This document shows positions 27,503 to 36,424 of a stretch of 64,000 bases of DNA, one piece after another. The DNA is taken from contig NZ_CP037933.1 in assembly GCF_004355225.1 (NCBI RefSeq), positions 496,001 to 560,000 of the forward strand, written 5' to 3'. The notes under the pieces are model-generated. The model made no database searches and was not told where the DNA came from. It saw only the letters and a program-made list of their open reading frames with translations. Position 1 is the first letter of the stretch. Each line of letters begins with the position of its first letter. A program made the translations under genes and the position numbers. The stretch comes from Flavobacterium nackdongense (GTDB taxonomy: Bacteria > Bacteroidota > Bacteroidia > Flavobacteriales > Flavobacteriaceae).

Positions 27503-28777
27503 TTAGGATTCCAGTTGCTTTGCTCTTTTATCAGGCCGAATCAACATTCGCAACGCTTGATCTTTCGATAAATAAGCCACCATCCAATTGTATAACGTTT
27601 GAAATCTATTGCGGTATGTAATTAAAGAAATCAAATGAATAAACAACCAAATCAACCAAGCGAAAGAACCATTAAAATGTAATTTTGGTTTTGGTAAGTC
27701 CACCACTGCCTTCATTTTTCCAATAATCGCCATCGACCCTTTATCGTTATATTTGAAAGGTTGTAGCGATTTTCCACGTTGCATTAATTTAAAGTTTTCG
27801 GCTAAATTCAATCCTTGTTGTATAGCAACTTGAGCTACTTGCGGATGACCGTTTGGGAAATCAGGATCACTCAATTCGATACACGTATCACCGATAGCAA
27901 AAATATTGTTTGTTGACTGTACTTTATTGAATTTATCAGTTATAATTCTTTTACCACGACCATAACTTTCTGCCGGAATTCCATCAAAAACTTTCGCCGT
28001 TATACCTGCAGCCCAAATTAAATTTTTTGTTCGTATTGATTTTCCATTGGCAAAATAAACCGTTTCCCCATCATAATCAACTACTTGTGAGTTTAACTGC
28101 ACAGTTACGCCTAATTTCGTCACAGCTTCGAAAGTATGCCGTTGCGAATCCTTGCTCATCGGTGCCAATAAGGCATCGCCACCATCTACCAAATAGATAC
28201 GTCCGACTGATCGCGCAAATTCGGGATACTCTTTTGCTATGATATTCCTTTTCATTTCGGCCAACATTCCTGAAACTTCCACTCCTGTTGGACCTCCACC
28301 TACCACAACGATAGTTAACAAAGATTCCCTTTTGGCGTTATTTGTGCAAATTGCCGCTTTTTCTAAGTTTTTTAATAAAGCGTTGCGCATTTCAATTGCA
28401 TCGTTAAGCGTTTTCATTGGAATGGCATTTTTTCTGACATTTTCCATACCGAAGTAGCTAGTTTCTGCACCGGTGGCGAAAACTAAATAATCATATTCTA
28501 ATACACCATTATTGAGTACTATTTTATTTTCGCTCGGTATAACTTTTTGCAATTCGCCTAATCGAAATTTTAAATTCTTTTTACCGGCAAAAAACTTTCT
28601 AAAGGGATAACTGATACTTGATGGCTCTAAAAAGGCTGTAGCCACCTGATAGATTAATGGTGAAAAAAAATTATAATTGTTTTTATCTACAAGAGTGACT
28701 TCAATGTTTTTAGAATTTAAAAGTTCTTGCGCTAAATTAATTCCAGCAAAACCTCCACCTATTATGACTATTTTCAT
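27503..28777 (-). CDS. ndh: Type II NADH dehydrogenase (NDH-2)
   Basis: The 424-residue flavoprotein oxidises NADH and reduces quinone without pumping protons. Two Rossmann motifs are visible: IVIIGGGFAGINLAQELL at the N-terminus for FAD and VVVGGGPTGVEVSGMLAEM near residue 165 for NADH. The FAD-associated IFAIGDTCIE segment lies near residue 295. A hydrophobic and amphipathic C-terminus (FAWLIWLFIHLISLITYRN) should bind it to the inner membrane face. The promoter at 28801-28835 serves this single gene. A decayed duplicate of its tail lies immediately downstream. Confidence 0.92.
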   Translation of the reverse strand: MKIVIIGGGFAGINLAQELLNSKNIEVTLVDKNNYNFFSPLIYQVATAFLEPSSISYPFRKFFAGKKNLKFRLGELQKVIPSENKIVLNNGVLEYDYLVFATGAETSYFGMENVRKNAIPMKTLNDAIEMRNALLKNLEKAAICTNNAKRESLLTIVVVGGGPTGVEVSGMLAEMKRNIIAKEYPEFARSVGRIYLVDGGDALLAPMSKDSQRHTFEAVTKLGVTVQLNSQVVDYDGETVYFANGKSIRTKNLIWAAGITAKVFDGIPAESYGRGKRIITDKFNKVQSTNNIFAIGDTCIELSDPDFPNGHPQVAQVAIQQGLNLAENFKLMQRGKSLQPFKYNDKGSMAIIGKMKAVVDLPKPKLHFNGSFAWLIWLFIHLISLITYRNRFQTLYNWMVAYLSKDQALRMLIRPDKRAKQLES

Positions 28778-28800
28778 CGCTTTAGAGTAAAATTATTGTG

Positions 28801-28835
28801 CAAAATTACCTTTTAATATGAAAATTTGCGGCAAT
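28801..28835 (-). promoter_or_regulatory. Promoter of the NDH-2 gene
   Basis: Read on the minus strand, ATTG (28832-28835) and TAATTTTG (28801-28808) are separated by 23 bases. The second fits the TAnnTTTG -7 box. The spacing is at the long end of the usual range. Transcription would start near 28795, about 18 bases before the ATG. Confidence 0.5.
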
Positions 28836-28865
28836 TTTATTTTTATTTAACAAGTGTTTCAGTAT

Positions 28866-30167
28866 TTAAATTTTCTTGATTTGCAGAGCGTGATGCGCCA
28901 ATACTTTTTCAATCAATTCGTCTTTGGTCAAATGATGAAAAATTGTTTTGACTTTGTTTTTAACTTCGACCGACACTTCTTGCGTAGGTTTCGTTTTAAA
29001 AATTTGTTTTGCCCATAATATCGATTTGTTTTCTTCAATATTTTCGGTGGTTGGTTTTTGGAATTTGGTGAATTTGATCCCTAATTCTCTTTCGAAATCT
29101 GCGATTTCAACCTCTTCTTCAGCTTGTAGCACCGTCAATGAAAATCCTTTGGCACCGGCTCGTGCCGTTCTTCCGCTGCGGTGAACATAGACTTCGTAAA
29201 CATCCGGCAAATGATAATGGACAACATAAGATATTTCCTTGACATCAATTCCTCTGGCAGCCAAATCTGTTGCGACCAAAATCTTGATAAAGCCTTCGCG
29301 GAATTGTTCCATAATTCGGTCTCGAATGCCCTGTGACAAACTTCCGTGCAAAGCTCCAGTTGAAAATCGGTTGATCGCTAAATTTTTTGCCAATTTGTTG
29401 ACAGCGGCCTTGGTTTTGCAAAAAATAATCCCGCGTTCGCCTTCTTTCGTCATCAAAAAATGCATCAAAACATCCAATTTTTCCTCAGGATTTACTACCA
29501 TATACTGATGGTTTATATCTTGGTTACCAATGGTTTGCATATCTGCACTTAATTGAACCACATTTTTATTCAAATAGTTCTGAATCAATTGTTTGACAGT
29601 GCCTGGCATAGTTGCAGAGAATAACAATGTTCTCCGGTTTTTGGGCAGTTCGGCTACAATTTCATCTAAACTTTCTTTCAGAATGCTCACCATTTCATCG
29701 GCTTCGTCTAAAACCAAAAACTGAGTTTCTTTCAAATTGATGGCTTTTCGTTGCATTAAATCTATCAATCTTCCGGGTGTTGCTACCACAATATGCGTGG
29801 GTTTAGTCAATCGTTCTATTTGTGGTTTTATTGGAATTCCTCCGCAGATTTCTGCTATAGCAACTTCTGGTAGATATGTAGTAAAGGATTTTAAATTGGT
29901 ATAAATCTGATGTCCCAATTCACGAGTTGGAACTAATATAACTGCCTGAATTACATCAATTTTATAATTGATTAACTGAAGTAATGGTAAACCAAAAGCC
30001 GCGGTCTTTCCTGTACCTGTTTTAGCTAAACCTACGATATCGGTTTTAGTGGCCAATAGCAACGGAATTGTTTTCTGCTGAATTTCTGTAGGAACAACAA
30101 TTTTTAAATCATAAAGTGCTTTTATGATGGATTCTTGGATTCCTAAATCGGCGAATTGTTTTGCCAT
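28866..30167 (-). CDS. DEAD-box RNA helicase
   Basis: This is a 433-residue superfamily II helicase. It has the Q-motif region (VPTEIQQKTIPLLL), Walker A AKTGTGKTAAFG, the DEAD box LVLDEADEM, motif III SATMPG, motif Ia PTRELGHQ and motif VI HRSGRTARAG. The C-terminal extension of about 80 residues is acidic and basic mixed, with no recognised RNA-binding domain. It probably remodels RNA or assists ribosome assembly or cold adaptation. A REP-like palindrome lies upstream at 30216-30296. Confidence 0.93.
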   Translation of the reverse strand: MAKQFADLGIQESIIKALYDLKIVVPTEIQQKTIPLLLATKTDIVGLAKTGTGKTAAFGLPLLQLINYKIDVIQAVILVPTRELGHQIYTNLKSFTTYLPEVAIAEICGGIPIKPQIERLTKPTHIVVATPGRLIDLMQRKAINLKETQFLVLDEADEMVSILKESLDEIVAELPKNRRTLLFSATMPGTVKQLIQNYLNKNVVQLSADMQTIGNQDINHQYMVVNPEEKLDVLMHFLMTKEGERGIIFCKTKAAVNKLAKNLAINRFSTGALHGSLSQGIRDRIMEQFREGFIKILVATDLAARGIDVKEISYVVHYHLPDVYEVYVHRSGRTARAGAKGFSLTVLQAEEEVEIADFERELGIKFTKFQKPTTENIEENKSILWAKQIFKTKPTQEVSVEVKNKVKTIFHHLTKDELIEKVLAHHALQIKKI

Positions 30168-30215
30168 TTTGTAGCTTTAATAATTTATAAAATTGTTTTT
30201 TTGAAAACGAATACC

Positions 30216-30296
30216 ATAGCCCCGATAGCAGTGGAAATCCTATTGTGCCGGTGTTCGGCACAATAGATTGTAACGAATAGCGGGAAATAGCTCCTA
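30216..30296. repeat. REP-like palindrome
   Basis: TATTGTGCCG (30241-30250) and CGGCACAATA (30256-30265) form a perfect 10-bp hairpin with loop GTGTT. This is framed by AGCCCCGATAGC and AATAGCGGG, which extend an imperfect outer stem. From memory, elements beginning with this AGCCCCGATAG word are frequent between genes in Flavobacterium. It separates two helicase genes on the same strand. Confidence 0.75.
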
Positions 30297-30300
30297 AAAA

Positions 30301-31839
30301 CTAATCTGCTTCGTTCATAATTTTTTCGCGATACTTCTTCCCTATTAACAATTGGAGTTTTTGCTTATAGTCCTCTACGAGCCATTCGCGGTAGTTTTTG
30401 CTGCATTGACTGAGGCATTTCGCATAGCGTTTCAAACGGCATTCGATATCTGGGTCTAATTCTTTGCATAAGGCTTTGGCATCTCGTAATTCCTCGGTAT
30501 TATCGACACACATTGCTGCGTGTTGTTCTAATGATTTGTCTAAAACTACTTTGGAACGCAAATTTTGAGCGATGGCTTGTTTGTGTTCTTCATCGACATC
30601 GAACGTGACCTCCTCGGTTTTGGCAAATTTCGCGCGCAACTCGGGCGGCATCGTATATTTAAAATACATTTCGATTTCTGTGTCATCGCGCAGGTTTTCA
30701 AGATAGAATTCAGGCGATTTGAAGATATGCTGCCAATTGACAGGTTCATTCCACAGGCCAAAACGAGCGGCGTTGTTTCCTAAATCGATCACCGTAAAAG
30801 TATCTTTTTTGGGCAATTTACGCGAACCTCGACCGATCATTTGAAAGTATAATGTCAGCGATTTTGTAGCTCGGTTTAGGATGATGGTTTCTACAGTAGG
30901 CTCATCGAAACCTGTGGTAAGAATACCTACCGAGGTCAAAATAGCATCCGGTGTGTGCTTGAACCAATGCAAAATCGCTTTTCGATCTTCATTATTACTG
31001 GTATTGTCCAAATGACGAATATCAAAACCCGCCTCTCGAAAGGTTTCGTACACGTATAAAGAAGTATTGATTCCATTATTGAAAATCAGCGTCTTTTTTC
31101 CCAAGGATTTTTCGGTGTAGGCGTGCAATAATTTTTCTTGCATTGCCATATTGGTATACAAATCATCGGAGGATTTCACGGTATAATCACCATTGATTCC
31201 TACTTTTAACGAAGTTAAACCCACATCGTAACTATAGGTAATGGCTTTGGCCAAAAAACCTTTTTCGATTAGTGAACTAATGTTATCTCCAACGATTAAT
31301 TCATCATAATTTTGATGCATTGGCAACTTAATATTCGAACTCAAGGGCGTTGCAGTAACTCCAAGAATAAAGGCATTCTTGAACGAACTCAATAATTTTC
31401 GAAAGGAATTGTAATGCGCCTCGTCGATAATCACTAAACCAATGTTGTCCAGATGCAACTTTTCGTCGTTGATTCTATTTTTCAAGGTTTCGACCATAGC
31501 TACAAAACAAGAATAATCGTTTTGATCCGGAAGTTCTTTGACTTTACTATTGATGATTTTATTTTTGACATCAAAACCTTTGAGCATTTTAGAAGTTTGC
31601 TTACAAAGTTCGATTCTATGTGTCAATACGACTACTTTTTTGTCGTGTTTGGACAAATACTGTCGGACGATTTCTGAAAAAACCACTGTTTTTCCGCCGC
31701 CAGTAGGCAGTTGGTATAATAAATGATGATTGGCAGGGGCATTATCTAATCGTTCGAAAATAGCTTGAATATCTCCTTTTTGATACGAATAAAGTTCTTT
31801 TTTATCTTCGATTTCTGTTTCTAGCGTTTGTAAAGGCAT
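30301..31839 (-). CDS. Superfamily II DEAD/DEAH-box helicase
   Basis: This protein of about 512 residues has LPTGGGKTVVFSEIVRQYL (Walker A), VIIDEAHYNSF (DEAH box), GVTATPL and QMIGRGSRKLP (motif VI). The layout matches the RecG/RAD25-like helicase family often found near restriction systems. No nuclease or specificity domain is present, so it is not a type I or III subunit. I start it at 31839: an ATG at 31869 is in frame, but the bases just around it (31859-31866) form a TATTTTTG box that looks like its own promoter. The role is probably in DNA repair or processing. Confidence 0.82.
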   Translation of the reverse strand: MPLQTLETEIEDKKELYSYQKGDIQAIFERLDNAPANHHLLYQLPTGGGKTVVFSEIVRQYLSKHDKKVVVLTHRIELCKQTSKMLKGFDVKNKIINSKVKELPDQNDYSCFVAMVETLKNRINDEKLHLDNIGLVIIDEAHYNSFRKLLSSFKNAFILGVTATPLSSNIKLPMHQNYDELIVGDNISSLIEKGFLAKAITYSYDVGLTSLKVGINGDYTVKSSDDLYTNMAMQEKLLHAYTEKSLGKKTLIFNNGINTSLYVYETFREAGFDIRHLDNTSNNEDRKAILHWFKHTPDAILTSVGILTTGFDEPTVETIILNRATKSLTLYFQMIGRGSRKLPKKDTFTVIDLGNNAARFGLWNEPVNWQHIFKSPEFYLENLRDDTEIEMYFKYTMPPELRAKFAKTEEVTFDVDEEHKQAIAQNLRSKVVLDKSLEQHAAMCVDNTEELRDAKALCKELDPDIECRLKRYAKCLSQCSKNYREWLVEDYKQKLQLLIGKKYREKIMNEAD

Positions 31840-31947
31840 TGCTTTTGATGGATTTTTGCAAAAATACATCTAAAAAAGAGTTATTCCACTACATAATTCC
31901 GTAAAAAAAGGATGAGGCTTAATTAAAATCAATTATGCAACTGGATT

Positions 31948-32475
31948 TCACCACTGCAATCGTTCTAAAACAGCATCAAATTCGAGGCTATTGTGCCAGT
32001 TTTGGGCAATAGCTTCGTTGTTTATGTCGTTGATTCTAGTTTTGAAATCGTCTAGTATTCCATTGGAAATCATAAATTTAACTGCTTGCTGATACGAATT
32101 CAACATACTTTTATAAAACAATTCGGTTTTTACCGGTTTTTCGGCTGAAAAAGTTTGAGCAATTTCGATGGCATAAAGCATAAGGTCGCCAATTATGAAG
32201 GAATCTACCCCCAAAACAATAAAATGTTTGATGTATTTTTGCGCTACCGACCGGCGCATTTTAGGTTTTCGCGGTTTTCCCGAGCTTCTTTGCGGAAAGT
32301 ATTCATTAGAAATTTTTATTTTACTTTCCTTCAATAAGTTTTCTTCTTTGGGATTGAAAACAAAATCGTAATAAATCTTTACGGGACTGAATTTTTCATA
32401 CAACTCGATAATTTGTTCTTCGAGTTGATTTTTATCGAGTTCCGAAAGGTATTTTTTTAAATCGCGCTTACTCAT
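31948..32475 (-). CDS. DUF6155-like protein
   Basis: The protein has 175 residues. The start MSKRDLKKYLSELDKNQLEE, followed by EKFSPVKIYYDFVFNPKEE, matches what I recall of the DUF6155 family. A very basic segment (SSGKPRKPKMRRSVAQKYIKH, about 63-83) could bind nucleic acid. The rest is helical. Its function is unknown. It is divergent from the small membrane protein gene at 32578. Confidence 0.7.
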   Translation of the reverse strand: MSKRDLKKYLSELDKNQLEEQIIELYEKFSPVKIYYDFVFNPKEENLLKESKIKISNEYFPQRSSGKPRKPKMRRSVAQKYIKHFIVLGVDSFIIGDLMLYAIEIAQTFSAEKPVKTELFYKSMLNSYQQAVKFMISNGILDDFKTRINDINNEAIAQNWHNSLEFDAVLERLQW

Positions 32476-32577
32476 TCCCTGATTGTTTTATGCAAAAGTA
32501 ATTTACTTTAGCAATAAATGCATTTAAAATGAATGTTATTCCTTAGTTTTGCGCTTCGAATTTAGAAAATCATACTT

Positions 32578-32856
32578 ATGTTGAGAATTTTAAAAAATAT
32601 CGCCATTTTAGAGGGAGTTTCCTATTTAGTATTACTTTTTAATATGCTTTTTATCAAACCTTCAAATATAGAACTTTACAAAACTTTATTATATCCCATA
32701 GGAATGAGTCACGGTTTATTGTTTATAAGCTATGTTTTGCTGACCATTTTACTAATCAAATCTCAAGCTTGGAGTTACAAAACATCTTTGGTAATTCTTG
32801 GCGCTTCCCTTCTCCCCTTTGCCACTTTTTATGTAGAGAAAAAATATTTGCGTTAA
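32578..32856 (+). CDS. DUF3817 small membrane protein
   Basis: This is a 92-residue protein with three predicted membrane helices (about 8-27, 38-60 and 68-84). The DUF3817 pattern is clear: LRILKNIAILEGVSYLVLLF, with Glu13 in the first helix, and GMSHGLLFISYVL in the second. The last residues, VEKKYLR, are cytoplasmic-type. Function unknown. A TAGTTTTG box lies upstream at 32544-32551, but the expected -33 site is absent. Confidence 0.85.
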   Translation: MLRILKNIAILEGVSYLVLLFNMLFIKPSNIELYKTLLYPIGMSHGLLFISYVLLTILLIKSQAWSYKTSLVILGASLLPFATFYVEKKYLR

Positions 32857-32920
32857 ATATAATTCACTGAATAAAAGTAATTTCTATCTCTTTTTTTTAT
32901 ATTTTTAAACAAAAAAAAAG

Positions 32921-33307
32921 ATGGAACAACGCGATATTTTTTTAAAAGAGTTCAGAGGAAATCCCCTCGGTGCTGTCTCTGCACAAACTTCTTCCGACGA
33001 ATTATTTCAAAATCAAGTACTTCGCCCTATTTTAAAATTACAGAACACCATTTTTATTGCTTCTTTTCACAATTATCTGGTCAAGAACAGAATCGATTTT
33101 AGCACTTTTTCAATAGAAAAAAAAATGGCAATGATTGAAAATTCGATTCAAAAAGACATCAAATTCCGAAATGCTTTAAAAGGGATGGTAATTGCTTTAT
33201 TTACCCTCGAGGAATATGAGTTTTATATTCAAAATTCTTCTAGTCTTAACAAAAGGATGATGGGAATGCTTATCGAAAGACTAAAAAGTCAAGTGCAATT
33301 ATTATAA
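32921..33307 (+). CDS. Conserved hypothetical protein
   Basis: This is a 128-residue helical protein that I cannot assign to a named family. It has a loop-rich start (MEQRDIFLKEFRGNPLGAVS), a central helix pair and the segment KDIKFRNALKGMVIALFTLEEY. No signal peptide or membrane segment is visible. It stands between the DUF3817 gene and the amidoligase cluster, with gaps of 64 and 121 bases, so it need not be part of either. Confidence 0.6.
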   Translation: MEQRDIFLKEFRGNPLGAVSAQTSSDELFQNQVLRPILKLQNTIFIASFHNYLVKNRIDFSTFSIEKKMAMIENSIQKDIKFRNALKGMVIALFTLEEYEFYIQNSSSLNKRMMGMLIERLKSQVQLL

Positions 33308-33428
33308 AAATTATCTTTTGGTTAACTTAAAAATATTTATACTGCATTTCGCATAAATAAGCGTTTTATTTATCCAATTATTGTTTTTACTTCATTATTT
33401 TTGTTATAATTGTTAAAAAATTAGCAGC

Positions 33429-34142
33429 ATGAAAGAAGAATATTTTAAATGGTACTCCCCCAATTTAAGTAGAGAAATAGAAATGCTCGTTTTTGGTCAC
33501 GCTGGCTATCCGGTAATTCTTTTTCCAACTTCGATGGGAAGCTATCACGAGAACAAGGATATGGGTTTGATTGAGTCCGCCAAATGGTATATCGATCAAG
33601 GATTAGTCCAAATATTTTGCCCAGCAAGTATCGACAAAGACAGTTTTTACAACAAGCAAATTCATCCTGTACACCGGATTCAAAATCATACTTGGTACGA
33701 TAAAATGATTTGTCACGAAATTGTCGAAAAAGTGAAAGACAATACCTATTCAGGTAAAGTAGTTGTTGCCGGTTGCAGTTTTGGTGGCTATCACGCCGCT
33801 AATTTTGCTTTTCGGCATCCAGGTTATGTCAGTCATCTTTTTTCTATGGGAGGTGCCTTCAATATCAAAAGTTTTATGGATGGATACCACGATGATAACG
33901 TTTTTTACAACAGTCCCGAAGATTATTTATACGGTTTGAACGACCACGAATTGTGGAATATGGACATTTGTTTAGGGACATCCAACTGGGATATTTGCTA
34001 TGATGCCAATCTTAAATTGAGTAAAGTTTTGAGCAATCGCAACATTCATCATTGGCTTGATGTTCGACCAGACCGAGATCACGATTGGCCCGTTTGGAAA
34101 GAAATGTTTCCCCATTATTTATCCAGGATTAAGTTTTTTTAA
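33429..34142 (+). CDS. Alpha/beta-hydrolase esterase of the amidoligase cluster
   Basis: This 237-residue serine hydrolase belongs to the putative esterase (esterase D) family. The nucleophile Ser117 is in AGCSFGGYHAANFAF, and a His is available in RDHDWPVW near the C-terminus. There is no signal peptide, so it should act in the cytoplasm. It could release, trim or transfer a product made by the downstream ATP-grasp and GCS2 enzymes. The gap to the ATP-grasp gene is 40 bases. A TATTTTTG box at 33396-33403 precedes the gene, but I see no good -33 element. Confidence 0.82.
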   Translation: MKEEYFKWYSPNLSREIEMLVFGHAGYPVILFPTSMGSYHENKDMGLIESAKWYIDQGLVQIFCPASIDKDSFYNKQIHPVHRIQNHTWYDKMICHEIVEKVKDNTYSGKVVVAGCSFGGYHAANFAFRHPGYVSHLFSMGGAFNIKSFMDGYHDDNVFYNSPEDYLYGLNDHELWNMDICLGTSNWDICYDANLKLSKVLSNRNIHHWLDVRPDRDHDWPVWKEMFPHYLSRIKFF

Positions 34143-34182
34143 AAGTATTTAAGATTGAAGTAGTAAGATAAAAGATAATTAT

Positions 34183-35124
34183 ATGAAGAAAATTGGAATA
34201 TTATTCGGAATGGAAGATACTTTTCCGCAGGCGTTTATCGATAGAGTAAACTCAAAAAATGAAAAAGGCATTATTGCGGAAGCCGTTTCTATTGACAAAG
34301 TAGTTCAAAATAAAGATGGCGAATATGCGGTAATAATTGATCGAATTTCGCAAGACGTCCCGTTTTACAGAGCCTACTTAAAGAATGCTGCTTTGACAGG
34401 AACCAATGTCATCAATAATCCGTTTTGGTGGAGTGCTGACGATAAATTTTTCAATAATTCATTAGCAGATACACTTGGGGTTCCCCTACCCAACACCGTG
34501 ATTCTACCGTCGGCGGAACATCCTACAGATACTACCGGAAAATCGTTTCGAAATTTGAAATACCCTATGGATTGGGAAGGAATTTTTGATTACATAGGAT
34601 TTCCAGCTTATATGAAACCTTATGCTGGTGGTGGCTGGAAAAATGTGTACAGACTTGAGAATAAAGAAGAATTTTGGGAAAAACACCAAGAGACTGGACA
34701 ACTAGTAATGATGTTACAGGAAGAAATTGTTTTTACCGAATATTTCCGTGTGTATTGTTTGGGGCGCAAGGATGTTCATATCATGCAATACGAACCCCGA
34801 AATCCGCATCATTTGCGCTATGTTATTGATGGTCCGCCAGTTTCAAAAGCACTTTTAGCTACCGTTAAGGATTATACATTGCGACTTTGCAAAGGTTTAG
34901 GCTATGATTTTAATACGGTTGAGTTTGCAGTTCGAGATGGAATTCCGTACGCAATTGATTTTGGAAATCCTGCTCCTGATGCCGAAATCACCTCGGTTGG
35001 AGCCGAAAATTTTGAATGGGTAGTAGAACATGCCGCCAAAATGGCTATTGCTGCCGCCAAAAAACAAAAACCAGGCAAAATAAATTTAACTTGGGGGACA
35101 TTCATCAAAGACGCCGTTAAATAA
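34183..35124 (+). CDS. ATP-grasp ligase (RimK-like)
   Basis: This is a 313-residue ATP-grasp protein. WWSADDKFF (residues 82-90) resembles the entry segment of the fold. FPAYMKPYAGGGWKNVYR (about 139-156) is the ATP-binding glycine-rich loop. FNTVEFAVRDGIPYAIDFGNP (about 246-266) carries the Glu/Asn metal site. Such enzymes couple ATP to ligation of a carboxylate with an amine or thiol through an acyl-phosphate. The acceptor is unknown. It is followed by the GCS2 gene after 92 bases, so the two ligations could be consecutive. Confidence 0.85.
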   Translation: MKKIGILFGMEDTFPQAFIDRVNSKNEKGIIAEAVSIDKVVQNKDGEYAVIIDRISQDVPFYRAYLKNAALTGTNVINNPFWWSADDKFFNNSLADTLGVPLPNTVILPSAEHPTDTTGKSFRNLKYPMDWEGIFDYIGFPAYMKPYAGGGWKNVYRLENKEEFWEKHQETGQLVMMLQEEIVFTEYFRVYCLGRKDVHIMQYEPRNPHHLRYVIDGPPVSKALLATVKDYTLRLCKGLGYDFNTVEFAVRDGIPYAIDFGNPAPDAEITSVGAENFEWVVEHAAKMAIAAAKKQKPGKINLTWGTFIKDAVK

Positions 35125-35216
35125 ATCCAAAAAAGCAAAAAGAAGGAACTATCAAAAAAATAGATTTTATATCATTTCAATTTTTAGCTTTTTTAATTTT
35201 TTCAGATTAAAAAATT

Positions 35217-36326
35217 ATGTCAAGAAAACTGCCTGTTTTTACTCTTGGTGTCGAAGAAGAATACCAAATTATAGATCCTGAATCTCGGGATTTACGCTCT
35301 CATTTATCTAAAATTGTCGATGGAGCCAAAATTATTTTGAACGAACAAGTCAAAGCCGAAATGCATCAATCGGTGGTAGAGGTTGGTACCAATATTTGCA
35401 AAAATATACACGAAGCCGAGACTGAAATTAAATCCTTACGTACTGCGATTGTGGGTTTGGCAGACCTTCAAGGGTTGATTGTTGGAGGAGCAGGAACACA
35501 TCCTTTTTCGAAATGGCAGGACCAACCCATTACCGATGATCCGCGCTATCACAATATCATCAATGAAATGCAAGATGCCGCCAGATCCAATTTGATTTTT
35601 GGTATGCATTGCCATGTAGGAATCGAAAATCGGGAAATTGGGATACAATTGATGAACCAAGCCACTTATTTTTTGCCTCATATTTTTGCGATTTCAACCA
35701 ATTCCCCTTTTTGGGAAGGCAGAAACACAGGTTATAAATCCTATCGAACTAAAGTTTTTGATAAATTTCCGCGTACAGGCTTGCCTGAATATTTCGAATC
35801 TGTTTCTTCTTATGATGATTATTTAGACACTTTGGTCAAAACCAATTGTATCGATAATCCAAAAAAGATTTGGTGGGATTTGCGGCTGCATCCCTTCTAT
35901 GACACTATCGAATTTCGGATTTGTGACATGAGTTTAACCGTAGATGAAACGATTTGTATTGCAGCGATTATTCAAGCCATTGTGGCAAAATTGTATAAAT
36001 TGTCGATGCACAATATGAGTTTCAATATTTATCGATTGGCCTTGATTCGTGAAAACAAATTTAGGGCTGCTCGTTATGGCATTGATGGTCACATGATCGA
36101 TTTTGGATTGCATAAAGAAGTTGAAACGAAGTTGCTAATTGTCGAATTATTGGAGTTTATCGATGATGTAGTCGATGAATTAGGTAGCAGAGATAAGATC
36201 AATTACGTCTATGAAATTATGAAAAACGGAACAGGAGCCGACCGGCAATTGAAAGTTTTTGAAGAAACTAATGATTTGACAAAAGTTGTGGATTTCATAA
36301 CAACTGAGTTCACAAAAGGGCTATAA
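35217..36326 (+). CDS. Carboxylate-amine ligase, GCS2/YbdK family
   Basis: The 369-residue protein is homologous to glutamate-cysteine ligase type 2 (YbdK). It has FTLGVEEEYQIIDPES (residues 8-23), GMHCHVGIE (129-137), a STNSPFWEG segment and TIEFRICDMSLTVDE. The Glu cluster GVEEE is the expected Mg/ATP site. It joins a carboxylate (gamma-Glu in the archetype) to an amine using ATP. A glutathione pathway needs a glutathione synthetase. The neighbouring ATP-grasp protein could serve as that, but the co-located glutamine amidotransferase and second ATP-grasp protein point to a different product. Substrate unknown. Confidence 0.9.
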   Translation: MSRKLPVFTLGVEEEYQIIDPESRDLRSHLSKIVDGAKIILNEQVKAEMHQSVVEVGTNICKNIHEAETEIKSLRTAIVGLADLQGLIVGGAGTHPFSKWQDQPITDDPRYHNIINEMQDAARSNLIFGMHCHVGIENREIGIQLMNQATYFLPHIFAISTNSPFWEGRNTGYKSYRTKVFDKFPRTGLPEYFESVSSYDDYLDTLVKTNCIDNPKKIWWDLRLHPFYDTIEFRICDMSLTVDETICIAAIIQAIVAKLYKLSMHNMSFNIYRLALIRENKFRAARYGIDGHMIDFGLHKEVETKLLIVELLEFIDDVVDELGSRDKINYVYEIMKNGTGADRQLKVFEETNDLTKVVDFITTEFTKGL

Positions 36327-36368
36327 TTGCATTTTTGTTAAAATTTTCCGCTTAAATTAACATTACCA

Positions 36369-36398
36369 TTGGCAATGCTTTTGAAAAAGGTATCTTTG
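36369..36398 (+). promoter_or_regulatory. Internal promoter before the glutamine amidotransferase gene
   Basis: TTG (36369-36371), 19 bases, then TATCTTTG (36391-36398) is a near-perfect Flavobacterium promoter. Transcription would start near 36404, about 20 bases before the ATG at 36425. It implies that the last two genes of the cluster can be expressed separately from the first three. Confidence 0.65.
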
Positions 36399-36424
36399 CA
36401 GAAAATTTATAATTTTCGAAAATA

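Noticed and set aside
30301..31839. Type I or III restriction helicase subunit
   Set aside because: It has no nuclease or specificity part and no modification gene beside it.
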